Assembly: GCF_016811105.1 (NCBI RefSeq)
Contig: NZ_JAFBGM010000001.1
Span: 1,423,126-1,487,125 of the forward strand
From: Aurantibacter crassamenti
GTDB lineage: Bacteria; Bacteroidota; Bacteroidia; Flavobacteriales; Flavobacteriaceae
Direction of reading: 5' to 3'
DNA: 64,000 bases
The position numbers and the translations under genes were made by a program. Within the stretch, counting starts at the first letter, position 1; each line of letters opens with the position of its first letter. Below are positions 18,084-27,079 of this stretch, one piece after another. The notes beneath the pieces are model-generated. The model did no database searches. It was given only the letters and a program-made list of their open reading frames with translations, and was not told where the DNA came from.

Positions 18084-19829
18084 ATGAAAAATAGAAAAAT
18101 ATATTTATTAGTAATGTTGGTTTCAATACTCTTCGTCTCTTGTGAAGATGACTTTTTAGAGTATGAGCCAGAAGGTGTGCTGTCCAACGAAAATGTGGCT
18201 ACAGCAGATAATGCAGAGGCCTTAGTAGTGGCGGCTTATGCAGGAATCGCGAATGATGATATGATTGGTCCACTTACGCAAATGTGGGTTTATGGTAGCG
18301 TTCGATCTGATGATGCATATAAAGGCGGAGGTGGCCGTGGTGATGTGGATATTGTGGATAAATACGAACAATACAACCTAACGGAAGCCGATAATGGTAC
18401 AGATTGGATGGGACCAAGGACTTGGACCAACTATTATGCTGCAATTTCGAGAGCAAATTTTGCATTGTCTGTAATTAACGAAATTCCTGATGGTGATTAC
18501 CCAAATAAAACCATTCGACAAGCAGAGCTTCGTTTTTTAAGGGCTCATTCGCATTTTATTTTGAAGCAGTTGTTCAAGAAAATTCCATATATAACTGAAG
18601 AGCTAACACAAGATGAAATTGCCTCAGTTTCTAATGATCTTTCAAATGATGAATTATGGAATACCATAGCTCAAGATTTTCAATTCGCATTTGATAATTT
18701 GCCTCAATCGCAAGATCAAGTTGGAAGAGCTGATAAAAATGCAGCTGCGGCATATCTAGCCAAGCTACGTTTGTATCAAGCTTATGAGCAAAATGAAACG
18801 CACCAAGTTACAAATATCAACACTGCTCGGTTAGAAGAAGTTATCACTTTTGCTGATGCAGTAACTGCCAGCTTAGAACCAGATTATGCAAATAATTATT
18901 TAGATGGTTTTGACAATGGCCCAGAATCAATTTGGGCAGCACAATTCTCAATAAACGATGGTACAATAGTTAGTCGTGTAAGTTTTGTAACTGGTCTAAA
19001 TTCTCCGCACGGAACTGGTTTATACGGATGTTGTGGTTTCCATTTGGCAAGTCAGAACATGGTTAATGCCTTTAGAACAGACGCAAGCGGGCTTCCATTA
19101 TTAGATACTTTTAATGATGAGGATATTTTTAATACAGTAGAAGATGATGGAACTTCTGTTCCTGCTGCAGGTCTTACTATTGATCCGAGGCTCGACCATA
19201 CTGTTGGACTACCTGGAAGACCATTTAAATATAGAAATACGGTTAACGAAACGGGTGATATGGTGTATAATTTTAGTTGGGCTAGAGATCCTGGGGTATA
19301 TGGATACTTTGGTAATATGAAAGAACAACAAGCACCCGATTGTTCTTGTTATGTTAAAGAAGGCCCGTTTGTTGGTACATCTAAAAATGTTGATTTTATA
19401 CGCTATGCCGATGTGCTTTTATTTAAGGCCGAAGCTTTAATTCAGTTAGACAGATGGGATGAAGCATTGCCAATAATAAATCAGATTAGAACTCGTGCTG
19501 CTGCAAGTACCGCAAGGCCTATTGCTGCTGGTGCAGATGATATTTACAACATTGGTACCTATACAGATTTTCCAAGTAAAGAGTTTGCGCTTAAGGCATT
19601 AAAGTTTGAAAGAAGACTAGAGTTTGGAATGGAAGGACCAAGATTCTTTGATTTGGTTAGGTGGGGCGAAGCAGCTGAAGTGCTTAATGCTTATTTAGCT
19701 ACGGAAAAGACTAAAAGAGATTTCTTAGCGAGTGCACAATTTACTGCTGGTAGAGATGAGTATTACCCAATACCACAAAGAGAAATTGATTTTACAGGTG
19801 GCGTGTACGCGCAAAACCCAGGGTATTAA
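18084..19829 (+). CDS. SusD/RagB-family glycan-binding lipoprotein
   Basis: The protein has 581 residues. A lipoprotein signal ends in LFVSC with lipid Cys at about 21, followed by the acidic EDD typical of surface-exported Bacteroidota lipoproteins. SusD signatures include LRAHSHFILKQLF in the TPR-like N-terminal region, NVDFIRYADVLLFKAEALIQ, and the C-terminal FERRLEFGMEGPRFFDLVRWG and YYPIPQREIDF. It caps the SusC barrel and binds glycan at the cell surface. It is the last gene before a strong terminator. No SusE/SusF-type surface binding protein follows, so the locus is compact. Confidence 0.96.
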   Translation: MKNRKIYLLVMLVSILFVSCEDDFLEYEPEGVLSNENVATADNAEALVVAAYAGIANDDMIGPLTQMWVYGSVRSDDAYKGGGGRGDVDIVDKYEQYNLTEADNGTDWMGPRTWTNYYAAISRANFALSVINEIPDGDYPNKTIRQAELRFLRAHSHFILKQLFKKIPYITEELTQDEIASVSNDLSNDELWNTIAQDFQFAFDNLPQSQDQVGRADKNAAAAYLAKLRLYQAYEQNETHQVTNINTARLEEVITFADAVTASLEPDYANNYLDGFDNGPESIWAAQFSINDGTIVSRVSFVTGLNSPHGTGLYGCCGFHLASQNMVNAFRTDASGLPLLDTFNDEDIFNTVEDDGTSVPAAGLTIDPRLDHTVGLPGRPFKYRNTVNETGDMVYNFSWARDPGVYGYFGNMKEQQAPDCSCYVKEGPFVGTSKNVDFIRYADVLLFKAEALIQLDRWDEALPIINQIRTRAAASTARPIAAGADDIYNIGTYTDFPSKEFALKALKFERRLEFGMEGPRFFDLVRWGEAAEVLNAYLATEKTKRDFLASAQFTAGRDEYYPIPQREIDFTGGVYAQNPGY

Positions 19830-19876
19830 ATAAATTGAGAAAATTCAGTGTTCTGAATTAGTTGAGTTGGTTTTTG

Positions 19877-19907
19877 AAAGCACGGGTGTTGTTTCCCGTG
19901 CTTTTTT
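19877..19907 (+). terminator. Terminator after susD
   Basis: AAAGCACGGG pairs with CCCGTGCTTT around a short loop and runs into a T-rich tail (CTTTTTTC). It lies about 50 bp past the SusD stop, separating the kinase gene downstream. Confidence 0.85.
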
Positions 19908-19928
19908 CATGAATTTCTGTTAGATAAA

Positions 19929-20684
19929 ATGAAAATATTAGGAATAGATATAGGTGGGTCTGGAATAAAAGGTGCTGTAGTTGATACAGTAAATGGTAAA
20001 TTGGTTACCGAGAGAATTCGATTCGAAACACCGCAACCTGCACACCCAGAAGAAGTAGCTAAAACAGTTCAACAATTAGTTCGTCAATTAAATTGGCAAG
20101 GTGTTGTTGGATGTAGTTTTCCAATGGTAGTTGTTAACGACACCTGTAAAACTGCAGGAAATATGACGAATAATTGGGTTGATATAGAAATAGCTAAACT
20201 CTTTCAAAAGAAATGTGTGAATACCAATTTTTATATAGGTAATGATGCAGATTTGGCCGGGTTAGCAGAAATGAAATTAGGTGTTGGGAATGGTTTAAAA
20301 GGTAAAGTAATCATGGTTACTATAGGTACTGGTTTGGGTACGGGAGTTTTCTACAATGGTAATTTAATTCCGAATATTGAAATGGGTCGTGTTCTATACA
20401 AGGATGGATTACCCGTTGAATTTTTTGCTTCTGGATTGGCAAGGAAAAAAAATAATTTGAAATTGAAAGAATGGGCAAGTCGATTCGATTATTTTCTTAC
20501 GCATGTAAAAAGAATAATGTCTCCTGATTATTTTATAATTGGTGGAGGTTTAAGTAAGAAATTTAATAAGTTTAGTAAGCACCTTTCTATTGATACACCT
20601 ACAAGAGTTGCACATTTCGAAAACGATGCCGGAATTGTTGGTGCTGCCCTTTATGCAGCATCTTGTTTAGGAAATGAAGGTTGA
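19929..20684 (+). CDS. Polyphosphate-glucokinase-like ROK family kinase
   Basis: The protein has 251 residues, close to the length of polyphosphate--glucose phosphotransferases. Visible motifs are the phosphate-binding LGIDIGGSGIKGAVVD at the N-terminus, GNDADLAGLAE with the catalytic Asp, TIGTGLGTGVF, and IIGGGLSKKF. The CxCGxxGC zinc motif of ordinary ROK glucokinases is absent, as in PPGK proteins. It would phosphorylate glucose in the cytoplasm using polyphosphate and/or ATP. Its place right after a GH32/Sus operon, with a fructokinase-like gene at the other end, fits use of sucrose or sucrose-ended fructans. It has its own segment after the SusD terminator. Confidence 0.85.
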   Translation: MKILGIDIGGSGIKGAVVDTVNGKLVTERIRFETPQPAHPEEVAKTVQQLVRQLNWQGVVGCSFPMVVVNDTCKTAGNMTNNWVDIEIAKLFQKKCVNTNFYIGNDADLAGLAEMKLGVGNGLKGKVIMVTIGTGLGTGVFYNGNLIPNIEMGRVLYKDGLPVEFFASGLARKKNNLKLKEWASRFDYFLTHVKRIMSPDYFIIGGGLSKKFNKFSKHLSIDTPTRVAHFENDAGIVGAALYAASCLGNEG

Positions 20685-20698
20685 GTAAATCAAAAATT

Positions 20699-22753
20699 TT
20701 AAAGAAGATCATTTTTCTCAAGTGAAGATTTTAATTTGGCTTGATTTTCCCAAAAACGATCTTTAATTTTTTGAATTGTCTTGTTATAATTTGGGTGACT
20801 TTTTAAAGGTGATATAAGTGGGTCTTTTTCTATAAATAAAAGAACCCAATATTGATAATGGTCCTGTGTCGCAAAAATGTTGAGTTGTTCAATGGCTTCA
20901 TCAATTTTACCTTCATGGGCATAAAGCATTGCTGTGCTGGCACTTTTATAAATAGATTTGTCATTTTTGCAATACGCCGCATAAGCATTATAAAATGTAG
21001 CTGATTTATCTTTAAAACCCATTCTCTCATATACATATCCAATTTTTAGATTTTCATGTGGGTAAATATTTAAATTAAGCTTTTCTTTTGTCTTAGAAAA
21101 TTTATCATAGTACTTATATGCACTCTTATAATCTTCTTGGAAATAATTAAGTTTTCCAATTTCCTGCATGATATCTAATCGAGTACTATCTTTATATAAT
21201 TCTCTAATTAAAGATTTTTTAGTTTGTTCAAGATTACCATCTTTAGCGTACTGAATGTAAGCTTTTGCGTAAGGTGCGTAATAGTTATTAGGGTCATAAT
21301 CTAACGACTGATTGATATAAGTCATAGCTTCTTCAGTAAAACCACTTTGAGCTAGAGCATTACTCAGGTTTAGATAAATGTAACTTTTTGAAATGGAATC
21401 ATTAGCGGCAATATCTAGCTTAACACCCATTAGTGCATACTTTAGGTATTTTGCTGTATTCGGAATAAAATTAGAATATAGGCTCGATAGCACTTGAACT
21501 ACAGCATTAGAATTAGGATTATATTCCAACGCTTTTTCTAGATGAGGCAATGCTAATCTATATTCTTCCGTATGCATATAATACAGTGCTTTAGCGATGA
21601 GGCTCACGTCAGATTTTGTATCGTATAACAATGCCTTATCTGCATAGTTGTTAATAATCTCTGTGTAGTGTTTTTGCTTCTGAAATTCATCTAGAAAATA
21701 ATAAGATATAGCCAATTTAGCATAGGCATGAGCAAATTGAGAGTCAAGTTCAACAGCTTTTTTAAGTAATTCAATTGCTTTTTCTAAACCTTCTTTACTT
21801 CTCGAATTATAAGGTTCCAGAGCCTGAAGGTATAAGTCATACGCCAATAAGTTATTGGTTGGTTTTTTTTCTATTTGTTCCAACTCCGCTGGGGTGACAA
21901 CCGCCTTAATTGCTGCAGCAATTTTTTTAGCAATATCGTTTTGCAAGGTAAAAATGTTGACCACTTCCTGGTTATACTGCTCTGCCCATATCGGTGTATC
22001 CGTAGCGGCCTCAATCAACTGTACCGTTAATAATACTTGATTGTCTATGCGTTGTCCGCTGCCTTCAACAATATAATTTACATTTAGTTCGCTAGCAATC
22101 TCAGGAACACCTTTATAAGAGGCTCTGTACTTTTCAACTGAGGTTCTGCTAATTACTCGAAGATCTTCAATTTTTTGCAAGTTGTTTAAAGCGGATTCCA
22201 TTAATCCATTTACAAAATATATATTGGTAGAATCATTACTTTCATTTTTGAATGGTAAAACAGCAATTGACTTTTCAATAGTTACTTGTTCTTTTGTCTC
22301 ATTTTTGCCAAAATGTAAAAAGAGGCCTATTAAAATTCCTACTGAAACAAGAATTAATAGGGGCCATTTGTAGTTGTTAATCGATTTTGCCTCAACTTTT
22401 TCAGTATTAATTTTTGCTACTTTTCCTATTTCACCTGGTGGATGTCCATAATGCTCGCGAAAACATTTGATAAAATAAGAGGTACTACCAAAACCAACTT
22501 GATGCGAAATCTCCGAAATGGTTAATGAATTTTCATTAAGTAGCGCAATACTTTCTTTCAGTCTAATTTGTCGAATATATTGGCTGGCTGAAAGCTGTGT
22601 TTGTTTTTTAATTTTTCTGAGCAGATTAGATCTACTCATATGCATAGCATTTGCTAACTCCGATACTCCAAATTGTTCATTAGATATATTTTCAAGAAGA
22701 ATAGACTCTGCTTGTTTAATAAAGTTTGAATTGTTTAATGGTTGGTCAGACAT
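20699..22753 (-). CDS. Membrane-bound AraC-type regulator with TolB-like and TPR domains
   Basis: The protein has 684 residues. An AraC-type HTH lies at the N-terminus (about 8-105: SELANAMHMSRSNLLRKIKKQT, then ISEISHQVGFGSTSYFIKCFREHYG). One transmembrane helix follows (about 128-147), then a FlgO/TolB-like domain (about 160-275, KSIAVLPFKNESND) and multiple TPR repeats (about 290-670). With the HTH in the cytoplasm the TPR part should lie in the periplasm, which makes this a one-component transmembrane regulator. It is divergent from the ankyrin/acyltransferase/serine hydrolase operon, and direct repeats lie in the shared promoter (22833-22932), so that operon is its probable target. The inducer is unknown. 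Confidence 0.85.
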   Translation of the reverse strand: MSDQPLNNSNFIKQAESILLENISNEQFGVSELANAMHMSRSNLLRKIKKQTQLSASQYIRQIRLKESIALLNENSLTISEISHQVGFGSTSYFIKCFREHYGHPPGEIGKVAKINTEKVEAKSINNYKWPLLILVSVGILIGLFLHFGKNETKEQVTIEKSIAVLPFKNESNDSTNIYFVNGLMESALNNLQKIEDLRVISRTSVEKYRASYKGVPEIASELNVNYIVEGSGQRIDNQVLLTVQLIEAATDTPIWAEQYNQEVVNIFTLQNDIAKKIAAAIKAVVTPAELEQIEKKPTNNLLAYDLYLQALEPYNSRSKEGLEKAIELLKKAVELDSQFAHAYAKLAISYYFLDEFQKQKHYTEIINNYADKALLYDTKSDVSLIAKALYYMHTEEYRLALPHLEKALEYNPNSNAVVQVLSSLYSNFIPNTAKYLKYALMGVKLDIAANDSISKSYIYLNLSNALAQSGFTEEAMTYINQSLDYDPNNYYAPYAKAYIQYAKDGNLEQTKKSLIRELYKDSTRLDIMQEIGKLNYFQEDYKSAYKYYDKFSKTKEKLNLNIYPHENLKIGYVYERMGFKDKSATFYNAYAAYCKNDKSIYKSASTAMLYAHEGKIDEAIEQLNIFATQDHYQYWVLLFIEKDPLISPLKSHPNYNKTIQKIKDRFWENQAKLKSSLEKNDLL

Positions 22754-22832
22754 GCGGATTTTAACTTGTACTAATTTAGGTAAAATGTAAAGAAATATAC
22801 ATTATCTACTTACCCTATTTTAGCAGCACCTA

Positions 22833-22932
22833 TTTGTCCATTGCATCATAATTGTTATGCCTTGCGTCATAATTTATATACCCTCACGAAACTTTACAGA
22901 TTTGTCCGCATAGCTCATAAACGTTGCTTCAT
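22833..22932. promoter_or_regulatory. Direct-repeat array in divergent promoter, candidate AraC-type operator
   Basis: TTGCATCATAATT (22841-22853) and TTGCGTCATAATT (22862-22874) are 21 bp apart. A third related TTGCTTCAT begins at 22924, 62 bp after the second, about three such steps. TTTGTCC also occurs twice (22833-22839 and 22901-22907). All lie between the regulator and its divergent operon. Confidence 0.5.
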
Positions 22933-22990
22933 GTTGTGAAAGACCTTTGTAGAAACAAAAATGTAAACAATAATTTAAATTTTAAAAAAA

Positions 22991-23587
22991 ATGAAAACAT
23001 TAAGAATTAAAGTATCAAAATTATGGGTATTCACTTCAGCTATGTCATTAATATTTTGTGTGGCTTGTGGTCAAACGAATAAGAAGTTGAAAGGAGATGA
23101 AGCAATAGTTCATAATAATGCGGCTGTAGATAAACCATTTATAGATTTTCAAACGGCTATTTTGTCGGATGATTTAGAATCAGTAAAACAACACATTGCA
23201 TACGGTACTGATTTAGATCAACGAGATGCTATGAGCGGATCCACACCTTTAATTACTGCGGCCAGCTTTGGTAAAAGTAAAATTGCGCAGGAACTTATCG
23301 CGGCGGGTGCAGATTTGCATGCAAAAAATAATGACGGAGCAACAGCTTTACATACTGCTGCTTTTTTCTGTAGAATCGAGATTGTACAATTACTTATTGA
23401 CGCCAAAGTAGATAAATCTATAAAAAACAATTTTGGGCAAACGGCTAGAGAGTCTGTTATGAGTTCATTTACAGAGATAAAGCCAGTCTATGAAATGCTA
23501 AAGCAACAATTGCAACCTATAGGTTTGCAAATAGATTTAAACGAAATTGAAAAAGCGAGACCAGTTGTCGCAATGATGTTGCAATAA
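22991..23587 (+). CDS. Ankyrin-repeat lipoprotein
   Basis: The protein has 198 residues. The N-terminus ends in FCVACG, a lipobox with Cys at about 26. Ankyrin repeats fill about 55-165, shown by MSGSTPLITAASFGKSKIAQELIAAGADLH and NDGATALHTAAFFCRIEIVQLLIDA. The repeats probably bind a protein partner in the envelope; no enzymatic motif is seen. It is the first gene of an operon with an acyltransferase 21 bp downstream and a serine hydrolase after that, opposite the AraC/TPR regulator. Confidence 0.85.
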   Translation: MKTLRIKVSKLWVFTSAMSLIFCVACGQTNKKLKGDEAIVHNNAAVDKPFIDFQTAILSDDLESVKQHIAYGTDLDQRDAMSGSTPLITAASFGKSKIAQELIAAGADLHAKNNDGATALHTAAFFCRIEIVQLLIDAKVDKSIKNNFGQTARESVMSSFTEIKPVYEMLKQQLQPIGLQIDLNEIEKARPVVAMMLQ

Positions 23588-23608
23588 TTAATTTAAAAAT
23601 TCACCAAA

Positions 23609-24694
23609 ATGACACTAGAAAGAAGATACGATATAGATTGGTTACGGGTTATTGCAATTGGCTTGTTATTAATTTATCATATAGCAATAATTTTTCAGCC
23701 ATGGGCTATGTTCATTGGTTTTATAAAAAGTGAGGAAACCGCAGAAGTGCTTTGGAAGCCTATGACAATGCTAAATGTTTGGCGAATACCACTATTATTC
23801 TATGTGTCGGGAATGGGACTTTATTTTGCTATGCGCAAGAGAAACTGGAGGCAATTGCTTGTTGAACGTACAAAACGAATTTTATTACCCTTCGTTTTTG
23901 GTATTTTGGTAATAACACCTATACATATGTTTATTTTTCAAAAATATTATAATATGCCCATGGGTTATTTTCCTCATCAAGGCCATTTGTGGTTTTTAGG
24001 AAATATTTTTGTTTACGTTCTTCTTCTTTTGCCTCTTTTTAACTACTTAAAAAAACAGGAAGGTAGTCGGTTACACAAAGCCTTATCCGTATTAATGAGC
24101 CACGTTGGTGGACCCTTAGTAATAACACTCTTTTTTGTTATTGAAATCCAATTGGTAACTCCTCAATTATTTGCACTATACGCACAAACATGGCACGGAT
24201 TTTTTTATGGATTTATTGCCTTCTTTTTTGGATTTCTATTAATGTACAGTGGTAAAGCATTTTGGCTTACTGTGTTAAAATGGAAGTGGTTATATGTTGG
24301 TTTTGCAATCGTTTTATATGGATTAAGACTGGTGATGTTTATGACTGAAGCACCTGGCTATCTTATGGTTTTGGAATCTAATTGTTGGATTTTTGGGGTG
24401 TTTGGTTTTGGATATAAATATTTAAACAAATCGAGTAAATTATTAAATTACCTAAGTAAAGCTGCGTATCCTGTGTATATTATTCACATGTTTGCTTTGT
24501 TTGCCGGTGCAATGTTAATATTGCCGCTGGAAATCCCCGTACTAGTAAAATTCGTTTGTATCGTTGCATTTACTTGCCTTACATGTTATCTTATTTATGA
24601 ATTTATCATCAGAAGAATTGGTTTTTTAAGACCATTATTTGGATTGAAATGGATATTTAATCCAATTATTAAAACGAGAAAACAGACTGAGTAA
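23609..24694 (+). CDS. Acyltransferase-3 family membrane protein
   Basis: The protein has 361 residues and about ten hydrophobic segments. The start RRYDIDWLRVIAIGLLLIYH, with the conserved His at the end of the first helix, is the signature of acyltransferase family 3 (OpgC/OafB-type). These proteins move acyl groups, often acetyl or succinyl, from the cytoplasm onto exported glycans, peptidoglycan or lipids. It sits between an ankyrin lipoprotein and a penicillin-binding-like serine hydrolase, suggesting a modified envelope component. The acceptor is unknown. Confidence 0.88.
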   Translation: MTLERRYDIDWLRVIAIGLLLIYHIAIIFQPWAMFIGFIKSEETAEVLWKPMTMLNVWRIPLLFYVSGMGLYFAMRKRNWRQLLVERTKRILLPFVFGILVITPIHMFIFQKYYNMPMGYFPHQGHLWFLGNIFVYVLLLLPLFNYLKKQEGSRLHKALSVLMSHVGGPLVITLFFVIEIQLVTPQLFALYAQTWHGFFYGFIAFFFGFLLMYSGKAFWLTVLKWKWLYVGFAIVLYGLRLVMFMTEAPGYLMVLESNCWIFGVFGFGYKYLNKSSKLLNYLSKAAYPVYIIHMFALFAGAMLILPLEIPVLVKFVCIVAFTCLTCYLIYEFIIRRIGFLRPLFGLKWIFNPIIKTRKQTE

Positions 24695-24727
24695 TGGTAC
24701 CAGTTTAAAACAATTAAATATTAAATA

Positions 24728-25753
24728 ATGAAAAATCAGACAAAACGAATACTACGAATAGTATTTATTATGATTAGTGTAGGTTCGTTGTATTTTGTGC
24801 CTTGGGTTTTGGTGAAAGCATGGATTTTACCCTTGCCAGAAACTGTTCAAGAACAATTGGATGAGGCTATTAGTTATGGATTTGATGGTATGATTGTATA
24901 TGTAGATCAAGCAGGGAAACCACCAGCTTTCTATGCTGCTGGTTATAATAATAGGGAGCAAAAAATACCAGCCAATCCTAAAAGTTTATTCAAAATAGGT
25001 AGTATAAACAAGTTGTATGTGGCCGTTGCAATAACCAAATTGGTTAAAGACAAACGCTTGGATTTAGATAAAACCGTAGCAGATTATTTTCCGGAATTGG
25101 TTGGAAGAATAGAGTATGCAGATAAAATAGCCTTAAAATTACTGGTGCAGCATAGAAGTGGTATTCCAAATTTTACAGATCATCCCGGATTTTGGGATAA
25201 CCCACAAGAAAGCGATATAGATGTGCTTGAATATGCACTAGACTTACCAGCTAGTTTTAAACCCGATAAAGGTTATGAATATTGTAATACGAATTATTTG
25301 TTACTCATTAGGTTAATTGAAAAAGTAGTAGGGTATAGTCATCATCAATTTATAAAAGAAGAAATTTTAAGACCACTTAAACTTAATAACACCTTTTTTT
25401 CCCTGAGTGAAATAAATATGGATGACTTAATGAGTGGTTATTATGTTGGTTATGACCAAGATTTAAAGGCAAATGATTATAGTTGTATGATTGCGACGGC
25501 GGAAGATGTAGGTATATTCTTGAGGGCGCTAAATGATGGTTCTGTTTTTGAAGAAGGTGAAAAAGAAATTTATTCGGGTATTTATGTTTACGAACACGGT
25601 GGATTAATTCCTGGCTACCAAAGTTTATCAGAGTATCATGAAGATATTGATACGGTTGTTGTTCAATTTATGAATACTACAGATTTTAATGGGTATAACT
25701 GGAATTTGTCTGAGATTATAATTAATCGTATTGTTAAAATTCTAAGGCGTTAA
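24728..25753 (+). CDS. Serine hydrolase of the beta-lactamase/penicillin-binding-like class
   Basis: The protein has 341 residues. An N-terminal hydrophobic segment (about 8-28) acts as signal anchor or signal peptide. The active-site motifs of class C-like serine hydrolases are present: SxxK in LFKIGSINKLYVA, YxN in YEYCNTNYLL, and HGG in YEHGGLIPGYQ replacing KTG. Such enzymes act as DD-peptidases, esterases or amidases in the periplasm. It is the last gene of the ankyrin/acyltransferase operon, 33 bp after the acyltransferase. A de-acylating or peptidoglycan-related role is possible but unproven. It is somewhat short for the class. Confidence 0.85.
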   Translation: MKNQTKRILRIVFIMISVGSLYFVPWVLVKAWILPLPETVQEQLDEAISYGFDGMIVYVDQAGKPPAFYAAGYNNREQKIPANPKSLFKIGSINKLYVAVAITKLVKDKRLDLDKTVADYFPELVGRIEYADKIALKLLVQHRSGIPNFTDHPGFWDNPQESDIDVLEYALDLPASFKPDKGYEYCNTNYLLLIRLIEKVVGYSHHQFIKEEILRPLKLNNTFFSLSEINMDDLMSGYYVGYDQDLKANDYSCMIATAEDVGIFLRALNDGSVFEEGEKEIYSGIYVYEHGGLIPGYQSLSEYHEDIDTVVVQFMNTTDFNGYNWNLSEIIINRIVKILRR

Positions 25754-25838
25754 ATAGTTACTATTTTGATTGGTACCTTTTTTAATTAGCCAGTGTGGTA
25801 ATTAAATATTTTTTGTGAGAAAGTGAAAAGTACGTATC

Positions 25839-25852
25839 TTAAAACGTTTTAA
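25839..25852. promoter_or_regulatory. Perfect palindrome TTAAAACGTTTTAA, LacI-type operator-like
   Basis: A 14-bp perfect palindrome with a central CG lies about 115 bp before the bicupin gene. LacI-family operators have this shape (AAACGTTT core). No LacI gene is in the window. Confidence 0.35.
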
Positions 25853-25968
25853 TTTTCTGAGAATGAGTTGCAAACGCTATTTTTTTTAAGATTTAATATA
25901 TAGTATTTTAGAAATTAAAACTATTAAAGTTAATCGCTATAACCATTAAACACTAATCACTACAGATT

Positions 25969-26892
25969 ATGAAAAATATCAATTTTGTTTCGATAGTACT
26001 TCTTTCCCTGTCATCAAGTTTGGTTTTTGCTCAAGATTTATCCAAAAATCATCTTGATGAAAGTTTGAATAACATTGTAAAAACAATGCCATTAGCTTTA
26101 AATGATTCGAATTCACAATCAGTAAAAGCATTTAAAAACCACAATGTGGATAATGAAAAAAGCAATATTATGAAAGAGTTGAAACCAGTAAGGTCCGGTG
26201 TTTATAAGTGGAAAGACTATCCGGTGAAATATGGAAATCTTAGTGAGTCTAGAAGTATAATGGAAGGTACTTCACCTCATTTTGAATATCTAGAAATGCA
26301 TGCTACAACTAAATTTCCTGGAGCAGAGCCAAGTACAGCCCATGCAAATGCAGAATATGAAGAATGCATTATTGTGAAAGAAGGGAAAATGAAGGTTACA
26401 ATCGAAGGAAAAAGTACCATATTAGAGGCAGGTGGAGTAATATTATTAATGCCGCAGCAAATGCATTCACTGGCAAATGTTGGCGATACCAATTTAACTT
26501 ACACAGTGATGAAGTATAAGTCAAAAAAGAAAATGAATATTGAAAGAGGTGTGGCTGCAGGAGGTTCACTTACAATTAATAAAGATTCATTAACATTCAA
26601 GCCAAGCAAACGTGGTGGGGGTATTGCTTATTTTGATCGACCGACGGCAATGTGCGATAGATTTGAAATGCATATAACACAATTGGATGAAAAAGGACCT
26701 AGTCATAAACCACATGCACATGATGAAACTGAGATAATAATGGTGCTTTCGGGTAAAACTGAAATGACAATAGATGGTAAAGAATACGAGGCGTCAGCTG
26801 GCGATTTTTATTTTATGGATTCGCAATTATTCCATGGAGTAAGAAATGCAACGGATGAAACATGTTCGTATTTTGCATTTAAATGGAAATAA
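25969..26892 (+). CDS. Exported bicupin protein
   Basis: The protein has 307 residues. A signal peptide ends near SLVFAQD (residue 22). Two cupin domains follow. The first (about 105-175) has a weaker metal motif (HANAEYEEC, GKMKVTIEG, PQQMHSLAN). The second (about 225-300) has the full set: HKPHAHDETEIIMVLSG with two His and Glu, then QLFHGVRN with the last His. Bicupins include dioxygenases, sugar isomerases and ureidoglycine aminohydrolases. The substrate cannot be decided here. A palindromic operator-like site lies upstream, and a DUF1593 protein gene follows about 190 bp downstream. Confidence 0.85.
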   Translation: MKNINFVSIVLLSLSSSLVFAQDLSKNHLDESLNNIVKTMPLALNDSNSQSVKAFKNHNVDNEKSNIMKELKPVRSGVYKWKDYPVKYGNLSESRSIMEGTSPHFEYLEMHATTKFPGAEPSTAHANAEYEECIIVKEGKMKVTIEGKSTILEAGGVILLMPQQMHSLANVGDTNLTYTVMKYKSKKKMNIERGVAAGGSLTINKDSLTFKPSKRGGGIAYFDRPTAMCDRFEMHITQLDEKGPSHKPHAHDETEIIMVLSGKTEMTIDGKEYEASAGDFYFMDSQLFHGVRNATDETCSYFAFKWK

Positions 26893-26928
26893 ATAGTCAA
26901 ACCATATAATGCGAAAATCTTCGCAAAG

Positions 26929-26975
26929 GAAAGCCAAAGAAACAGCTGTTTTTAAAGTTTGTTTATTTGGCTTTC
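26929..26975 (+). terminator. Hairpin after the bicupin gene, probable terminator
   Basis: GAAAGCCAAA (26929-26938) pairs perfectly with TTTGGCTTTC (26966-26975). An inner palindrome AAACAGCTGTTT is contained in the loop, and a short T-rich stretch follows. Confidence 0.5.
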
Positions 26976-27079
26976 TATTTTGTAACGAAATTAAAATTAG
27001 GCGGATATAGATTTAGTTAAAATCAATTCAAAAAAACAATGTAAATTTAAGACCACCATTTTTTTAATCACACAACCTA

